Assembly: GCA_964484305.1 (NCBI GenBank) | Contig: CAZAEI010000003.1 | Span: 12,252-76,251, forward strand | From: DAOVFN01 sp964484305 | GTDB lineage: Archaea; Aenigmatarchaeota; Aenigmatarchaeia; QMZP01 | Length of the DNA: 64,000 nucleotides | Direction: 5' to 3' | Part shown: positions 40,321 through 49,002 of the stretch, one piece after another | How the letters are laid out: every line of letters starts with the position of its first letter | Position numbering within the stretch: the first letter of the stretch is position 1 | Notes under the pieces: model-generated | Database searches by the model: none | What the model was told of the DNA's origin: nothing | What the model saw: the letters and a program-made list of their open reading frames with translations, nothing else | Position numbers and translations under genes: made by a program

Positions 40321-41472
40321 CTACCTGAAGCTCACCAGAACCAGGGACACCAGTGCAGCCAGGATGAATGTTGACCTGATTATTTCCGCGGTCCCGAAAT
40401 CCAGGGCCGCTGCAATCAGTATAAGGACCAGTATGGGAATGCCCTGTCCCAGGTAAAGCCAGAAGTGCCTGAATACCACGCTGTTGGGGGCCCCCTTCTT
40501 CTTGGCGAACTCGACGAAGTCAGCATAAATGGATATGGATAACGAAGTTATGATGAAGCCGCCAATCAGTGAGAGCACCATGAACTCGAGTTCCGAGTCG
40601 GCAAGGAACCTCATGACCCAGAGGCCTGCGCAGAGGAAGGCCCCTATCCGGGTGACCCTCCTCCTCCCCCTCATGGTGTTGCTGGCATGCCCAACCAGGA
40701 GCGTGAATATAATCATGCCCATGCCCATCAGGGAGGCCGCAATGCCCAGGGAGATGAAGCCGTAATTTATGAACACATGGAGGGACCAGAAGACAAAGTC
40801 GGCAGTGGATACAATCCCCAGGACAAAGTAGTACAGTGCACGCCTCATGTCCATCGAGAGGTTTATGTTCTTCAGCCTGAACAGGCCGATCCTGTAGTCG
40901 CTTGAAAGGAACAGGGGAACGACAGAGAGGAATATGATGCCCACGGAGACTGCAAAGAGCCAGTGGAAACCCATGAGGGTGAGGACCGCTGCCCCGGCAA
41001 GGGGCCCCATGACAGCGGCCATGTAGGGAAGCCCGTAGAGGAGTCCGGTCTCCTCACCCTTCCTTACCCTGTCAGAGGCATTGACATACTCTATATTGAA
41101 CGAGACCCAGTAGAGGGAGGCTGACATGCCGCCCAGAAGGACAGCGGGCCAGTAGAGCCCCGGCAGGCCTTCGATGTTCATGACCATGGCAAGGTATGAT
41201 ATCAGTATGGGTGCCCTCAGGAGGATAGTGTGCTTGACCCCTATACGGGCATCTATCCTGGCTGAGAGCGTGCAGAGGAAAGCCGACACAATAGACTGGA
41301 CGAGCACGAATGCAGCCGTCTCCGCGAGGCTGTACCCAATCTCCAGAAGGTATGCGGGAATGAAGATGCATATCAGGAAGAGGCCGAAGGTCTCTATTAT
41401 CTGGTTGCTGTATATCTCCTTGAGCTCCCTCTTCAGGTGGGGAATTTTGTGCAGCCTGTAGAAGTTGTGCAT
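40321..41472 (-). CDS. MFS-type membrane transporter, paralogue of 12117-13256
   Basis: The 383-aa protein has about 11-12 hydrophobic segments. IPHLKRELKEIYSNQIIETF at the N-terminus matches LKKQLNEIYIVHSLDAF of the AT-rich island transporter, and G-A-S-N-T-M-R-G-R-R-R-V-T-R-I-G corresponds to the MFS central loop. It is GC-rich, unlike its paralogue, so the two copies have different histories. Substrate unknown. Confidence 0.75.
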   Translation of the reverse strand: MHNFYRLHKIPHLKRELKEIYSNQIIETFGLFLICIFIPAYLLEIGYSLAETAAFVLVQSIVSAFLCTLSARIDARIGVKHTILLRAPILISYLAMVMNIEGLPGLYWPAVLLGGMSASLYWVSFNIEYVNASDRVRKGEETGLLYGLPYMAAVMGPLAGAAVLTLMGFHWLFAVSVGIIFLSVVPLFLSSDYRIGLFRLKNINLSMDMRRALYYFVLGIVSTADFVFWSLHVFINYGFISLGIAASLMGMGMIIFTLLVGHASNTMRGRRRVTRIGAFLCAGLWVMRFLADSELEFMVLSLIGGFIITSLSISIYADFVEFAKKKGAPNSVVFRHFWLYLGQGIPILVLILIAAALDFGTAEIIRSTFILAALVSLVLVSFR

Positions 41473-41539
41473 TCATGAATCACCAGGAGAGTGGATATAG
41501 ACCTATTGTCCCGGCCGGAATAAAAAGGCCTTTCTCATG

Positions 41540-41800
41540 CTACTCAAGAATCTCGACCCTGCCGCCCAGGGCGTCGCCAGGGAGGCCCCTTGAGAACCTG
41601 GCTCTGAGGACACCTCTCGTGCCGTGGACCTGGGTTATCTTGCCGAATATCTCCCTGCCTGCGGGGGACTTCCAGGTCACCCTCCTGCCAATAAACCCGG
41701 AGGCCATGGCCTTGGTGTCGCACCCCCCTACCTCTATCAGGAACTGGTTTGTGGTCTGGGTGTGCCTCCCCCTTCTGTAACTAACCAGGGTTGCTTTCAT
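41540..41800 (-). CDS. rpl35ae: 50S ribosomal protein eL33 (L35Ae)
   Basis: The 86-aa protein starts MKATLVSYRRGRHTQTTNQF, with FIGRRVTWKSPAGREIFGKI and ending in the typical L35Ae block HGTRGVLRARFSRGLPGDAL. A longer frame back to 41821 adds seven residues; the ATG at 41800 fits the family. Binds 23S rRNA in the large subunit. Confidence 0.9.
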   Translation of the reverse strand: MKATLVSYRRGRHTQTTNQFLIEVGGCDTKAMASGFIGRRVTWKSPAGREIFGKITQVHGTRGVLRARFSRGLPGDALGGRVEILE

Positions 41801-41836
41801 ACCAGTTATTAAACGCAGCATGCATATAAATAGCTT

Positions 41837-42112
41837 ATGAACATCCAGGAGACTGACCAGGCCCTCATAGTTTCTGTAAGGGTTAGGCCAGATTCACCGG
41901 GATTCAGGCTCTCCAGAAGGGCTGACGGCCTGGTCATGGAGCTTGCCAGCCCTGCCCGTGAGGGCCGCGCAAACCAGGAGATAATGAGGGAGCTCCCCAG
42001 GCTCCTGAGGTGCGAGGTCAGGATACTCAGCGGCCTGAAGTCAGGGAAGAAGCTGCTCCTTCTCAGGGGCCTCACAAAACAGGACCTGGAGCTTGTGCTA
42101 GAATCCCGTTAG
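41837..42112 (+). CDS. DUF167 (YggU) family protein
   Basis: The 91-aa protein has IVSVRVRPDSPGFRL (about 11-25) and LASPAREGRANQEIMRELPR, the DUF167/UPF0235 signature of a conserved small protein of unknown function. Its end overlaps the convergent VTT gene by 15 bp. Divergent from eL33 with a 36-bp gap. Confidence 0.85.
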   Translation: MNIQETDQALIVSVRVRPDSPGFRLSRRADGLVMELASPAREGRANQEIMRELPRLLRCEVRILSGLKSGKKLLLLRGLTKQDLELVLESR

Positions 42113-42598
42113 CCAGTCTAGCACCCCGGGCCCCACTAAGTAGCCCACATAGGCCGCTATCGTGAACTGCAGGACCCTCCCGACAAGGGAGGCCAGCAGG
42201 AACTTCCTGAAGTCCAGCCCGAATATTCCAGAGGTCCAGGTGAAGACCTTGAAGGGTATCGGGGAGAAAGCCGCTATAAGGACAGCCCAGGCACCCCAGC
42301 GGTCGTACCACTTCTCGACCCTGGGTATGTGCTTCCTGAAGAGCCTCTCGGCCACGGGCCTGCCCAGCTTGAGTCCCAGGGCATAGCCTATAACAGCCCC
42401 TATCAGGGAGCCGGCAGTGGCGACCAGGATTATGGTCACGGGGTCAATGCCCATGGCCGTGAACGGGGCGATAAAGGTGGCGGTGGGGACAGGGAATATA
42501 AAGGATTCCAGGACAGCAATGACAAAGGCCCCTGCAAGGCCGTAGGCCTGCACAAAGGCCTGGACCCACAGAATGAATTCCCCTAACACCCGAATCAC
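42098..42598 (-). CDS. VTT-domain (YqaA-like) membrane protein
   Basis: The 166-aa protein has five hydrophobic segments: FPVPTATFIAPFTAMGIDP, GSLIGAVIGYALGLKLGRPV, then AFSPIPFKVFTWTSGIFGLD. This is the SNARE-associated/VTT (DedA-like) family with YqaA-type length. Members are implicated in lipid scrambling or ion homeostasis. Confidence 0.85.
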   Translation of the reverse strand: MIRVLGEFILWVQAFVQAYGLAGAFVIAVLESFIFPVPTATFIAPFTAMGIDPVTIILVATAGSLIGAVIGYALGLKLGRPVAERLFRKHIPRVEKWYDRWGAWAVLIAAFSPIPFKVFTWTSGIFGLDFRKFLLASLVGRVLQFTIAAYVGYLVGPGVLDWLTGF

Positions 42599-42640
42599 TT
42601 AATAGAATTAGGCCTGGCCTCTTAATAAATGGAGGTGGGT

Positions 42641-43951
42641 TCAGGATGTCACGAACCCGTCCCTGCCCGTCTCCATCTCCACTGGTATCTTTATGGGGTT
42701 CTCATGGCCTTCCTGGCCCCCGGCCCCCTCTGGCTTTTCTTCCCGGCCGGGCCCGGCCGCCCCGCCTTGGTCAGGAGCGGCCTGTATCTCTGGAAGCCCC
42801 GCGGCCCTCCTAAGTTCCCCGGCCCTGTCTGTCCGCTCCCAGGTGAAGTCAGGGTCATTCCGGCCGAAGTGGCCGTAGGCAGCTGTCTTTCTGAAGATGG
42901 GCTTCCTCAAATCCAGGTACCTGATTATCTCTGCAGGCCTGAGGTCGAACTGCTGCTCCACAATCTCCCTGAGCTTCTCATCAGGGACCTTCCCGGTCCT
43001 GAAGGTATTCACCATCAGGGAGACCGGCTTCGCTACCCCGATGGCATAGGCTATCTGGATTTCGCACCTGTCCGCAAGCCCCGCTGCCACGATGTTCTTG
43101 GCTATGTGCCTGGCCATGTAGGAGGCTGACCTGTCCACCTTGCTTGGGTCCTTTCCTGAGAAGGCGCCGCCCCCGTGGGAGCCGTGGCCCCCGTAGGTAT
43201 CGACTATGATTTTCCTTCCCGTGAGGCCGGAGTCTCCCGGCGGCCCGCCTATCACGAACCTTCCGGTGGGGTTGATGTGGAAGGTCGTCTTCTCGTCTGT
43301 CCAGTCCCCACACACCGGTCTTATTATCTCCTCCATTATCCCCTTTCTGATATCCTCATCTGCTATGTCCGGGGAATGCTGCGCGGCTATCACGACAGTC
43401 TCCACCCTCAGGGGGGTCCCGTTGTCATACTCGACAGTCACCTGGGACTTGCCGTCAGGCCTCAGCCACGGAAGGGTTCCACTCTTCCTGGCCTCTGTGA
43501 GCTTCATGGCAAGCTTGTGGGCGAGTGTGATGGGAAGCGGCATGTATTCAGGGGTTTCATTGCTGGCGTAGCCGAACATGAGGCCCTGGTCCCCTGCTCC
43601 CTGCTCCTTATGGAGGCCTTCCCCTTCTGATACCCCCTGGGAGATGTCAGGGCTCTGCTCGTGGAGGGAGACCAAGACCGCGCACTGGTCAGCATTAAAG
43701 CAGTACTCAGGCTTGTCGTAACCGACATCCCTGACCGTGTCCCTTACTACTGATTGGACATCTATGTATCCCTTGGTTGTGACCTCCCCCGCAATGACTA
43801 TCAGTCCTGTGGTTGTCAGGGTCTCCACAGCCACCCTTGAATAGGGATCTTGTTTTATCAGTTCGTCCAGAACAGCATCCGATATCTGGTCGGCGATTTT
43901 ATCGGGATGTCCAGGGGTTACTGATTCTGAAGTAAACAAATACGTTGCCAT
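42641..43951 (-). CDS. metK: S-adenosylmethionine synthetase (bacterial-type MetK)
   Basis: The 436-aa protein has FTSESVTPGHPDKIADQISD (7-26), GAGDQGLMFGYA and the GGHGSHGGGAFSGKDPSK phosphate-binding loop: the bacterial/eukaryotic MetK, not the unrelated-looking archaeal AdoMet synthetase. It makes SAM from Met and ATP. About 55 C-terminal residues form a Gly/Pro/Glu tail beyond the usual end. GGAGGAGG immediately upstream supports ATG 43951. Presumably laterally acquired. The homing endonuclease gene ends 3 bp upstream. Confidence 0.93.
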   Translation of the reverse strand: MATYLFTSESVTPGHPDKIADQISDAVLDELIKQDPYSRVAVETLTTTGLIVIAGEVTTKGYIDVQSVVRDTVRDVGYDKPEYCFNADQCAVLVSLHEQSPDISQGVSEGEGLHKEQGAGDQGLMFGYASNETPEYMPLPITLAHKLAMKLTEARKSGTLPWLRPDGKSQVTVEYDNGTPLRVETVVIAAQHSPDIADEDIRKGIMEEIIRPVCGDWTDEKTTFHINPTGRFVIGGPPGDSGLTGRKIIVDTYGGHGSHGGGAFSGKDPSKVDRSASYMARHIAKNIVAAGLADRCEIQIAYAIGVAKPVSLMVNTFRTGKVPDEKLREIVEQQFDLRPAEIIRYLDLRKPIFRKTAAYGHFGRNDPDFTWERTDRAGELRRAAGLPEIQAAPDQGGAAGPGREEKPEGAGGQEGHENPIKIPVEMETGRDGFVTS

Positions 43952-43953
43952 AT

Positions 43954-44841
43954 TCAACCTCCTCCCTTAGCTTCTAAAAAGATTTTATATTGTTGGTATT
44001 TTCTCTGTAAAAACAGATGAGCGTCTTTGTATATCCAGTCCGCTAGTCCCTTACCTCTACTACATGAATACTGAACTATGAATGTATTATTGCTTATTTT
44101 TCGGATTCTAGAAACAACACCAAGATTTTCTCTAATTTTTTCTACCATCTTCTTCAAGAACTCTGGTGAACCAGAAGAAACCGTTATTTCAAAATAAGGG
44201 CTTCTTTTTCTTTCAACATATCTTACATTTCCATCACCATCAATAATACCCCTAATAAAATGTCGTAGATAGTCTGTTGGTATATCCGGGAATTTTACTA
44301 TAAGAGATTTTCGGGGAATAACTCCTAGCTCCATAAGTCTCAAACATATTTTCTTATTATTTACTATCAATCTGTTCGATTTTGTCTTTTCAGCATAAAG
44401 TAAAGGCTTTGTGCTTAGAAGTAGTTTTCTTATTCTTACCAGATGAATTCTATCTTTTTCTGATGCTGTTATTGTAAGAGATTGGTAACCTTTTGAAGGA
44501 TTCCAAGCCACATTCCCATCAGCAAATATATAACCCAGAATATATGCTGAATCTTCGTTCCATTCATTAAAAAAAGATTCGTTAACGGTGTGTTTTTTGT
44601 GGCGAAACCCCAGCTCTGCACTCCATTTGTTTATCGTTGTCTTCCCCACACCCAATCTTCTTGCTATCTCCCTCTGTGAGACTTTTCCTAAATTCGATTC
44701 AATAAAGGAGATCATTGACTGTTTTTTCTTTGGATCGATTTTTGTGCCCATAGATAGATTTATGGTTTTATCGCATAAATATGTCGGGTGACCTTCTATA
44801 TATGGCTCTGAATCATATAAGCACAATTCCATGCTAATCAT
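43954..44841 (-). CDS. LAGLIDADG homing endonuclease with HTH, free-standing
   Basis: The protein has 295 aa from the ATG at 44841. Residues about 30-60 hold an HTH (SQREIARRLGVGKTTINKW). Two LAGLIDADG helices follow, YILGYIFADGNV and FIRGIIDGDGNV, with the catalytic Asp in each. It is AT-rich. It directly precedes metK, and the ribosome-binding site of metK lies in its last codons. A TATA element at 44895-44910 (minus) predicts a start near 44870. The metK frame itself is uninterrupted, so this is neither an intein nor an intron ORF. Confidence 0.85.
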   Translation of the reverse strand: MISMELCLYDSEPYIEGHPTYLCDKTINLSMGTKIDPKKKQSMISFIESNLGKVSQREIARRLGVGKTTINKWSAELGFRHKKHTVNESFFNEWNEDSAYILGYIFADGNVAWNPSKGYQSLTITASEKDRIHLVRIRKLLLSTKPLLYAEKTKSNRLIVNNKKICLRLMELGVIPRKSLIVKFPDIPTDYLRHFIRGIIDGDGNVRYVERKRSPYFEITVSSGSPEFLKKMVEKIRENLGVVSRIRKISNNTFIVQYSCSRGKGLADWIYKDAHLFLQRKYQQYKIFLEAKGGG

Positions 44842-44997
44842 CTTAATCTTTCCAACCCAGCGAGACTGGATTAAGAAAATCTTATAAATCCACCCATTTA
44901 TATAAGTTTCAATATACAATAGTATAATTCAATAACCACCAGTTATAATCAGCGCATGCCTGACCAGGCCAACAGGGCCGGGCAGGGAGGAAGGGGA

Positions 44998-45528
44998 ATG
45001 CTGATAACAAGCAGGCTGATAAGGGAGCTCAGGAACGAGGCAGGGCTTTCCCAGGCCAGCCTGGCCAAGCTGGCCAAGCTGTCCCAGGCCCACATAGCCA
45101 AGATAGAGGCCGGCAAGGTCGACCCGAGGCTCTCAACAGTGAACAGGATTCTTTATATACTGGAGAGCAGGGAGAGGAGGAAGCGCTGCAGGAGCGTCAT
45201 GAACCCGAACATAATCTCCACTGACCCGGACATGCTTGTGTATGAAACCATAAAAATCATGCACGAGCACAAGATATCCCAGATTCCTGTCATGAAGGGC
45301 CAGGTTCAGGTGGGGAGCATAGACGAGGCCACCATAATCAAGAACATGGGGCGCAACCTGAAAAGGCTCCAGGTAAAGCACATAATAGACAGGCCCTTTC
45401 CCGTGGTGGATGTCAGGGACCCTGTGGAGGTAATCAAGCCCCTCCTGGACTTCCATCCTGCGGTCCTGGTCGCAGAGAAGGGGAAAATCAGGGGAATCAT
45501 AACAAAGAGCGACCTGCTGAGGGTGTAG
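44998..45528 (+). CDS. HTH (XRE) and CBS-domain regulator
   Basis: The 176-aa protein has an N-terminal lambda-repressor-like HTH (ELRNEAGLSQASLAKLAKLS, about 8-27, then QAHIAKIEAGKVDPR) fused to a CBS pair (MNPNIISTDPDMLVYETIKI to the end). Archaeal HTH-CBS proteins are ligand-sensing regulators, CBS domains often binding adenosyl compounds; with metK nearby, a SAM-related ligand is an attractive guess only. GGAGG upstream of 44998 outweighs the longer frame from 44956. Confidence 0.85.
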   Translation: MLITSRLIRELRNEAGLSQASLAKLAKLSQAHIAKIEAGKVDPRLSTVNRILYILESRERRKRCRSVMNPNIISTDPDMLVYETIKIMHEHKISQIPVMKGQVQVGSIDEATIIKNMGRNLKRLQVKHIIDRPFPVVDVRDPVEVIKPLLDFHPAVLVAEKGKIRGIITKSDLLRV

Positions 45529-45538
45529 AATCCCAAAT

Positions 45539-46801
45539 CTACTCCAGGAGCTGCTTCACGAACTTCCTGGGGCTGAACATCTCAACACTGGAGTATTCCT
45601 GGCCGGTTCCCAAGAATAGTATGGGCTTCCTTATGGTGTGAACGACAGAGAGTATGGAGCCTCCCCTGGGGTTGACATCGGTCTTGGTCATGACCACGCA
45701 GTCCACGTCCACGGCCTCGTGGAACTTCCTGGCCTGCTCCACGGCATCGCTTCCTGTCAGGGAGTCCACCACCAGGACCTTGAGCTCCGGTTTGTTGACC
45801 CTCACGACCTTACTTAACTCATCCATGAGGTTCCTGTCGGTGTGGGCCCTCCCTGCTGTGTCAGCCAGGACAACATCAAGCCTGTTCTTCCCGGCATACT
45901 TCACGGCATCGAATACCACTGCCGCTGAGTCAGAGCCGTACTGGTGCTTTATGACCTTGATTCCCAACCTCTCCCCGTGGACCTCGAGCTGCTCGATTGA
46001 TGCGGCGCGGAATGTGTCAGCTGCTGCGAGGACGGGCCGGAAGCCCTTCCCCTTGAGGTAGCTCGCACACTTGGCGATGCTTGTGGTCTTGCCCGAGCCA
46101 TTGAATCCCAGGAAAACCATGAGGAGCGGCCTGCCCTCCTTGCGGGATTTCTTTATCAATCCCTCCAGGTCAATGCTCCCCTGGTCCACTATCTCGAGGA
46201 GGCTCTCCTCAAAGGCCTTCTCAACAGCTTCAGAGGCCCTGCCCCTTCTGACCTCGCTACTCACAAGCCTCTCCTTGAGCTTCTCCTTGAGGGAGTCCAC
46301 AACCCCGAGGGCCACGTCGCTCTGCAGGAGCTCAACCTCTCCGTCTCCGAAGAAATCATCAATATCCCTTTCAGTGAGTTCCCTGGCAGAGACCCTCTCC
46401 CTGATTCCCCTCAGACTGGCAAGCCTGCTCCTCTTTTCAGGCTCCTCCTTGGGTTTCTCAAACAAGGGCTCTTCAGCCTTGAACTCCTCAACTTCGGACT
46501 CCTCAATCTCTGGCTTTTCTTCAACCCCTTCAGGTTTCCTTTCAGGGGGTTTTTCTGTTACCGGTTCTTCGGCGATTTCTTCCTTCTCGATATTTTCTCT
46601 TTTTTCTTCACCGGGCTTGGCTTTAGGAAGCCTTTTAGGCCTGACCCTTCTGGCAGGCCCAGGCCTGGCTACTCCAGGCCTTTTAGGCCTCTCCTCGACC
46701 TTCCCTTCAGCAGGCTTCTCCACAGCGGGGGTCTCGGCCTTGTTGGAGAGCCTGGCCACGCCCTCCCTGAGCTTCTTCTTGAGCGAATCAAACATGTTCA
46801 T
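45539..46801 (-). CDS. ftsY: signal recognition particle receptor FtsY
   Basis: The 420-aa protein has a Lys/Glu/Pro-rich acidic A-domain (about 20-130) and the NG GTPase domain: GFNGSGKTTSIAK, DTFRAASIEQLE, DTAGRAH and TKTD. FtsY docks the SRP-ribosome complex at the membrane. It is divergent from egsA with a structured intergenic region. Translation may start at ATG 46801 or 46795. Confidence 0.95.
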   Translation of the reverse strand: MNMFDSLKKKLREGVARLSNKAETPAVEKPAEGKVEERPKRPGVARPGPARRVRPKRLPKAKPGEEKRENIEKEEIAEEPVTEKPPERKPEGVEEKPEIEESEVEEFKAEEPLFEKPKEEPEKRSRLASLRGIRERVSARELTERDIDDFFGDGEVELLQSDVALGVVDSLKEKLKERLVSSEVRRGRASEAVEKAFEESLLEIVDQGSIDLEGLIKKSRKEGRPLLMVFLGFNGSGKTTSIAKCASYLKGKGFRPVLAAADTFRAASIEQLEVHGERLGIKVIKHQYGSDSAAVVFDAVKYAGKNRLDVVLADTAGRAHTDRNLMDELSKVVRVNKPELKVLVVDSLTGSDAVEQARKFHEAVDVDCVVMTKTDVNPRGGSILSVVHTIRKPILFLGTGQEYSSVEMFSPRKFVKQLLE

Positions 46802-46807
46802 CAACCC

Positions 46808-46831
46808 CCGTCGCTTCGCGACGGCACGTAC
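46808..46831 (+). repeat. CCG-stem/TTC-loop repeat with CACGTAC tail
   Basis: The hairpin CCGTCGC-TTC-GCGACGG (46808-46824) is followed by CACGTAC and then TTTCACCATC. It matches, with compensatory stem changes, the two copies at 57187-57247. It lies just upstream of ftsY. Confidence 0.55.
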
Positions 46832-46871
46832 ATTTCACCATCTGGCTTCGTTCATCCACTGCAAGCCAGCA

Positions 46872-46912
46872 TGCACACCATCACTGCAGCTCTGCATTCT
46901 TGCAGGTGTGCA
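46872..46912. other. nested hairpin between ftsY and egsA
   Basis: TGCACAC (46872-46878) pairs with GTGTGCA (46906-46912). Inside it, CTGCA (46884-46888) pairs with TGCAG (46901-46905). It lies upstream of the egsA TATA element (TATTAAATATTTAAAT, about 46940-46955) and could be an operator or a short structured leader on the ftsY side. Confidence 0.4.
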
Positions 46913-46978
46913 CTCCAGTTAATTAATGTGGGGCATTCGTATTAAATATTTAAATACTCAATAACCAAGTGAGGTCCC

Positions 46979-48007
46979 ATGGAGCCGCACATACTTGAAC
47001 TTCCGAGAAGGGTGGTTGTAGGCAAGGGCGTCATAGACGGCATAGGAAGGGATTACGAGATTCTGGGGCTGTCCGAGAGGCCGCTCATCCTTGCAGACGA
47101 CGCAACCCTGAAGATAGCGGGCGAGAGGGTTGCTGCCTCCCTCTCCAGGTTCAGTCCGGCCAAGGAGATCGTCAGGGATTCCACAACAGAGGAGGCCGAG
47201 AGGATATCCGGCCTCGCAGCGGGCCATTCGTGCATAATCTCGGTTGGCGGGGGAAGGGTGATAGACATAGGCAAGGTTGCGGCCTTTAGGAATGGACTGC
47301 CCTTCATATCCGTCCCGACCGCACCCTCGCATGACGGCATAGCATCAGAGAGGGCCAGCCTGACCCATGGGAACAGCAAGGCCTCGGTAAGGGCCAGGCC
47401 GCCGCTCGCAATCATAGCTGACATCAGGATTCTCATGAGCGCCCCCCACAGGCTCATAGCCTCGGGCTCGGCTGACGCGATATCCAATCTCACCGCTTTC
47501 CAGGACTGGAATCTCGCAAGGGACAGAGGGGAGTACTACTCAAGGTATGCCGCGTCGCTTGCCATGTTCTCGGCAGAGATTGTCATAGACTCGGCGGGGC
47601 TCATCCGTGAGAGGAAGGAGCGCGGCATAAGGAACCTCATGGAGGCCCTTCTGACCTCGAGTATATCCATGTCCATGGCAGGCTCCTCAAGGCCGGCCTC
47701 GGGCTCTGAGCACGCATTCTCCCATGCCCTGGACAGCCTTGGTTCAAAGGCCCTGCACGGGGAGCAGTGTGGTGTAGGCTCGATAATGATGGCCAGCCTC
47801 CAGGGAGGGGACTGGAAGAGAATCAGGGACGCCCTGAAGGAGGCCGGGGCCCCTGTAACAGCCAGAGAGCTCGGGGTCCCTGACGGGCTCGTGGTAGAGG
47901 CCCTTGTAAAGGCCAGGGGTGTCAGGGAGCGCTACACAATACTCAACGAGAAGCCCCTTGATGAGGAGAGGGCGAGGGAGCTCGCCAGGGCCACGGGCGT
48001 TATATAA
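46979..48007 (+). CDS. egsA: sn-glycerol-1-phosphate dehydrogenase
   Basis: The 342-aa protein has SVGGGRVIDIGKVAAF (NAD(P)-binding), PTAPSHDGIAS and the zinc ligands Asp in GSADAISN, His in SEHAFSHALD and His in LHGEQCGVG. It reduces DHAP to sn-glycerol-1-phosphate, the stereospecific step that defines archaeal lipids. The next gene makes the first ether bond on its product. Confidence 0.96.
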   Translation: MEPHILELPRRVVVGKGVIDGIGRDYEILGLSERPLILADDATLKIAGERVAASLSRFSPAKEIVRDSTTEEAERISGLAAGHSCIISVGGGRVIDIGKVAAFRNGLPFISVPTAPSHDGIASERASLTHGNSKASVRARPPLAIIADIRILMSAPHRLIASGSADAISNLTAFQDWNLARDRGEYYSRYAASLAMFSAEIVIDSAGLIRERKERGIRNLMEALLTSSISMSMAGSSRPASGSEHAFSHALDSLGSKALHGEQCGVGSIMMASLQGGDWKRIRDALKEAGAPVTARELGVPDGLVVEALVKARGVRERYTILNEKPLDEERARELARATGVI

Positions 48008-48103
48008 CATGAACAATCAGGCCCAAGGGCCTGCATGTGATGGCACAAGGCAACATATAAGTATTTAAGCCCATATTATGAGTATAGCCCGGAAGGTGTA
48101 CCC

Positions 48104-48883
48104 ATGAAGCTGTTCAGGAAGAGGGGCCGCAGGAAATGGGTGATGAAGTACATCAGCAAGAAGAGGAAGTCAGGCCCGCTTCACTTCACCCTTATCGACC
48201 CGGACAAGCAGAAGCCATCGGAGGCGGCCAAGCTTGCTGTGAAGGCAAGGGAACTGGGGACCGATGCAATCATGATAGGGGGCTCCCAGGCAGCGCAGGC
48301 CTTATACCTGAACGACACAATCAGGGCCATAAAGGACAAGACCGACCTGCCTGTCATACTCTTCCCGAGCTCGCATTCAGGGGTCTCGCCCTATGCGGAC
48401 GCCGTATTCTTCATGAGCCTCCTTAACTCCCGCTCGCCCGCATACCTGATTGATGAGCAGGTCAAGGGGGCTGTCCTGGTCAAGAGCTACGGTATCGAGA
48501 CCCTCCCCATGGGATACCTGATAGTGGAATCAGGAAACATGACCTCTGTGGCATGGGCCGGGGATGTCAAGCCGCTTCCCAGGGACAAGCCGGAGTTCGC
48601 GGTGGCCTATGGCCTGGCAGCCAAGTACTTCGGCATGAGGTTCGTATACCTCGAGGCAGGCTCAGGGGCCGAGAAGCCCGTGCCGAACGATACCATAGCG
48701 GCCACCAAGGACGCTATCTCCGGAAACGGGACCATACTCATTGTTGGCGGGGGCATCAGGGACGAGAAGACAGCAAGAGACAAGGTCCGCTCGGGGGCCG
48801 ACATCATTGTCACAGGGACCATAGCCGAGAAGGACCCCGAGGCCTTGGGCCGGATAATCAGGGCTGTTAAGAAGAGCAGATAG
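48104..48883 (+). CDS. geranylgeranylglyceryl phosphate synthase
   Basis: The 259-aa TIM-barrel protein has FTLIDPDKQKP (about 28-38), the phosphate-binding YLEAGSGAEKPVP and ILIVGGGIRDEKTA. It joins geranylgeranyl diphosphate to glycerol-1-phosphate. It follows egsA, 96 bp downstream, forming an ether-lipid pair. The basic N-terminus (MKLFRKRGRRKWVMKYISKK) may be a membrane contact. Confidence 0.94.
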   Translation: MKLFRKRGRRKWVMKYISKKRKSGPLHFTLIDPDKQKPSEAAKLAVKARELGTDAIMIGGSQAAQALYLNDTIRAIKDKTDLPVILFPSSHSGVSPYADAVFFMSLLNSRSPAYLIDEQVKGAVLVKSYGIETLPMGYLIVESGNMTSVAWAGDVKPLPRDKPEFAVAYGLAAKYFGMRFVYLEAGSGAEKPVPNDTIAATKDAISGNGTILIVGGGIRDEKTARDKVRSGADIIVTGTIAEKDPEALGRIIRAVKKSR

Positions 48884-48931
48884 GGCTCTGGGACTGCAGT
48901 TCTTTTTATACCTTTCTGGAGAATCAGGGAA

Positions 48932-48948
48932 ATATAACAGTGTTATAT
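48932..48948. promoter_or_regulatory. palindromic operator of the pilin-like cluster (site 1)
   Basis: ATATAACAGTGTTATAT is a perfect palindrome around one G. It lies about 25 bp upstream of the TATA-like region (about 48970-48980) of the gene at 49003, a position suited to an activator. The identical sequence occurs at 53305-53321. Confidence 0.65.
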
Positions 48949-49002
48949 CACTCCCTGTCCGTCCAAGCAACAATATAATATATCAAAACCAATTATAAGA
49001 AT

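Noticed and set aside
43954..44919. Endonuclease as part of an intein or intron in metK
   Set aside because: The metK frame is continuous from MATYLFTSES to its stop; the endonuclease lies wholly upstream.
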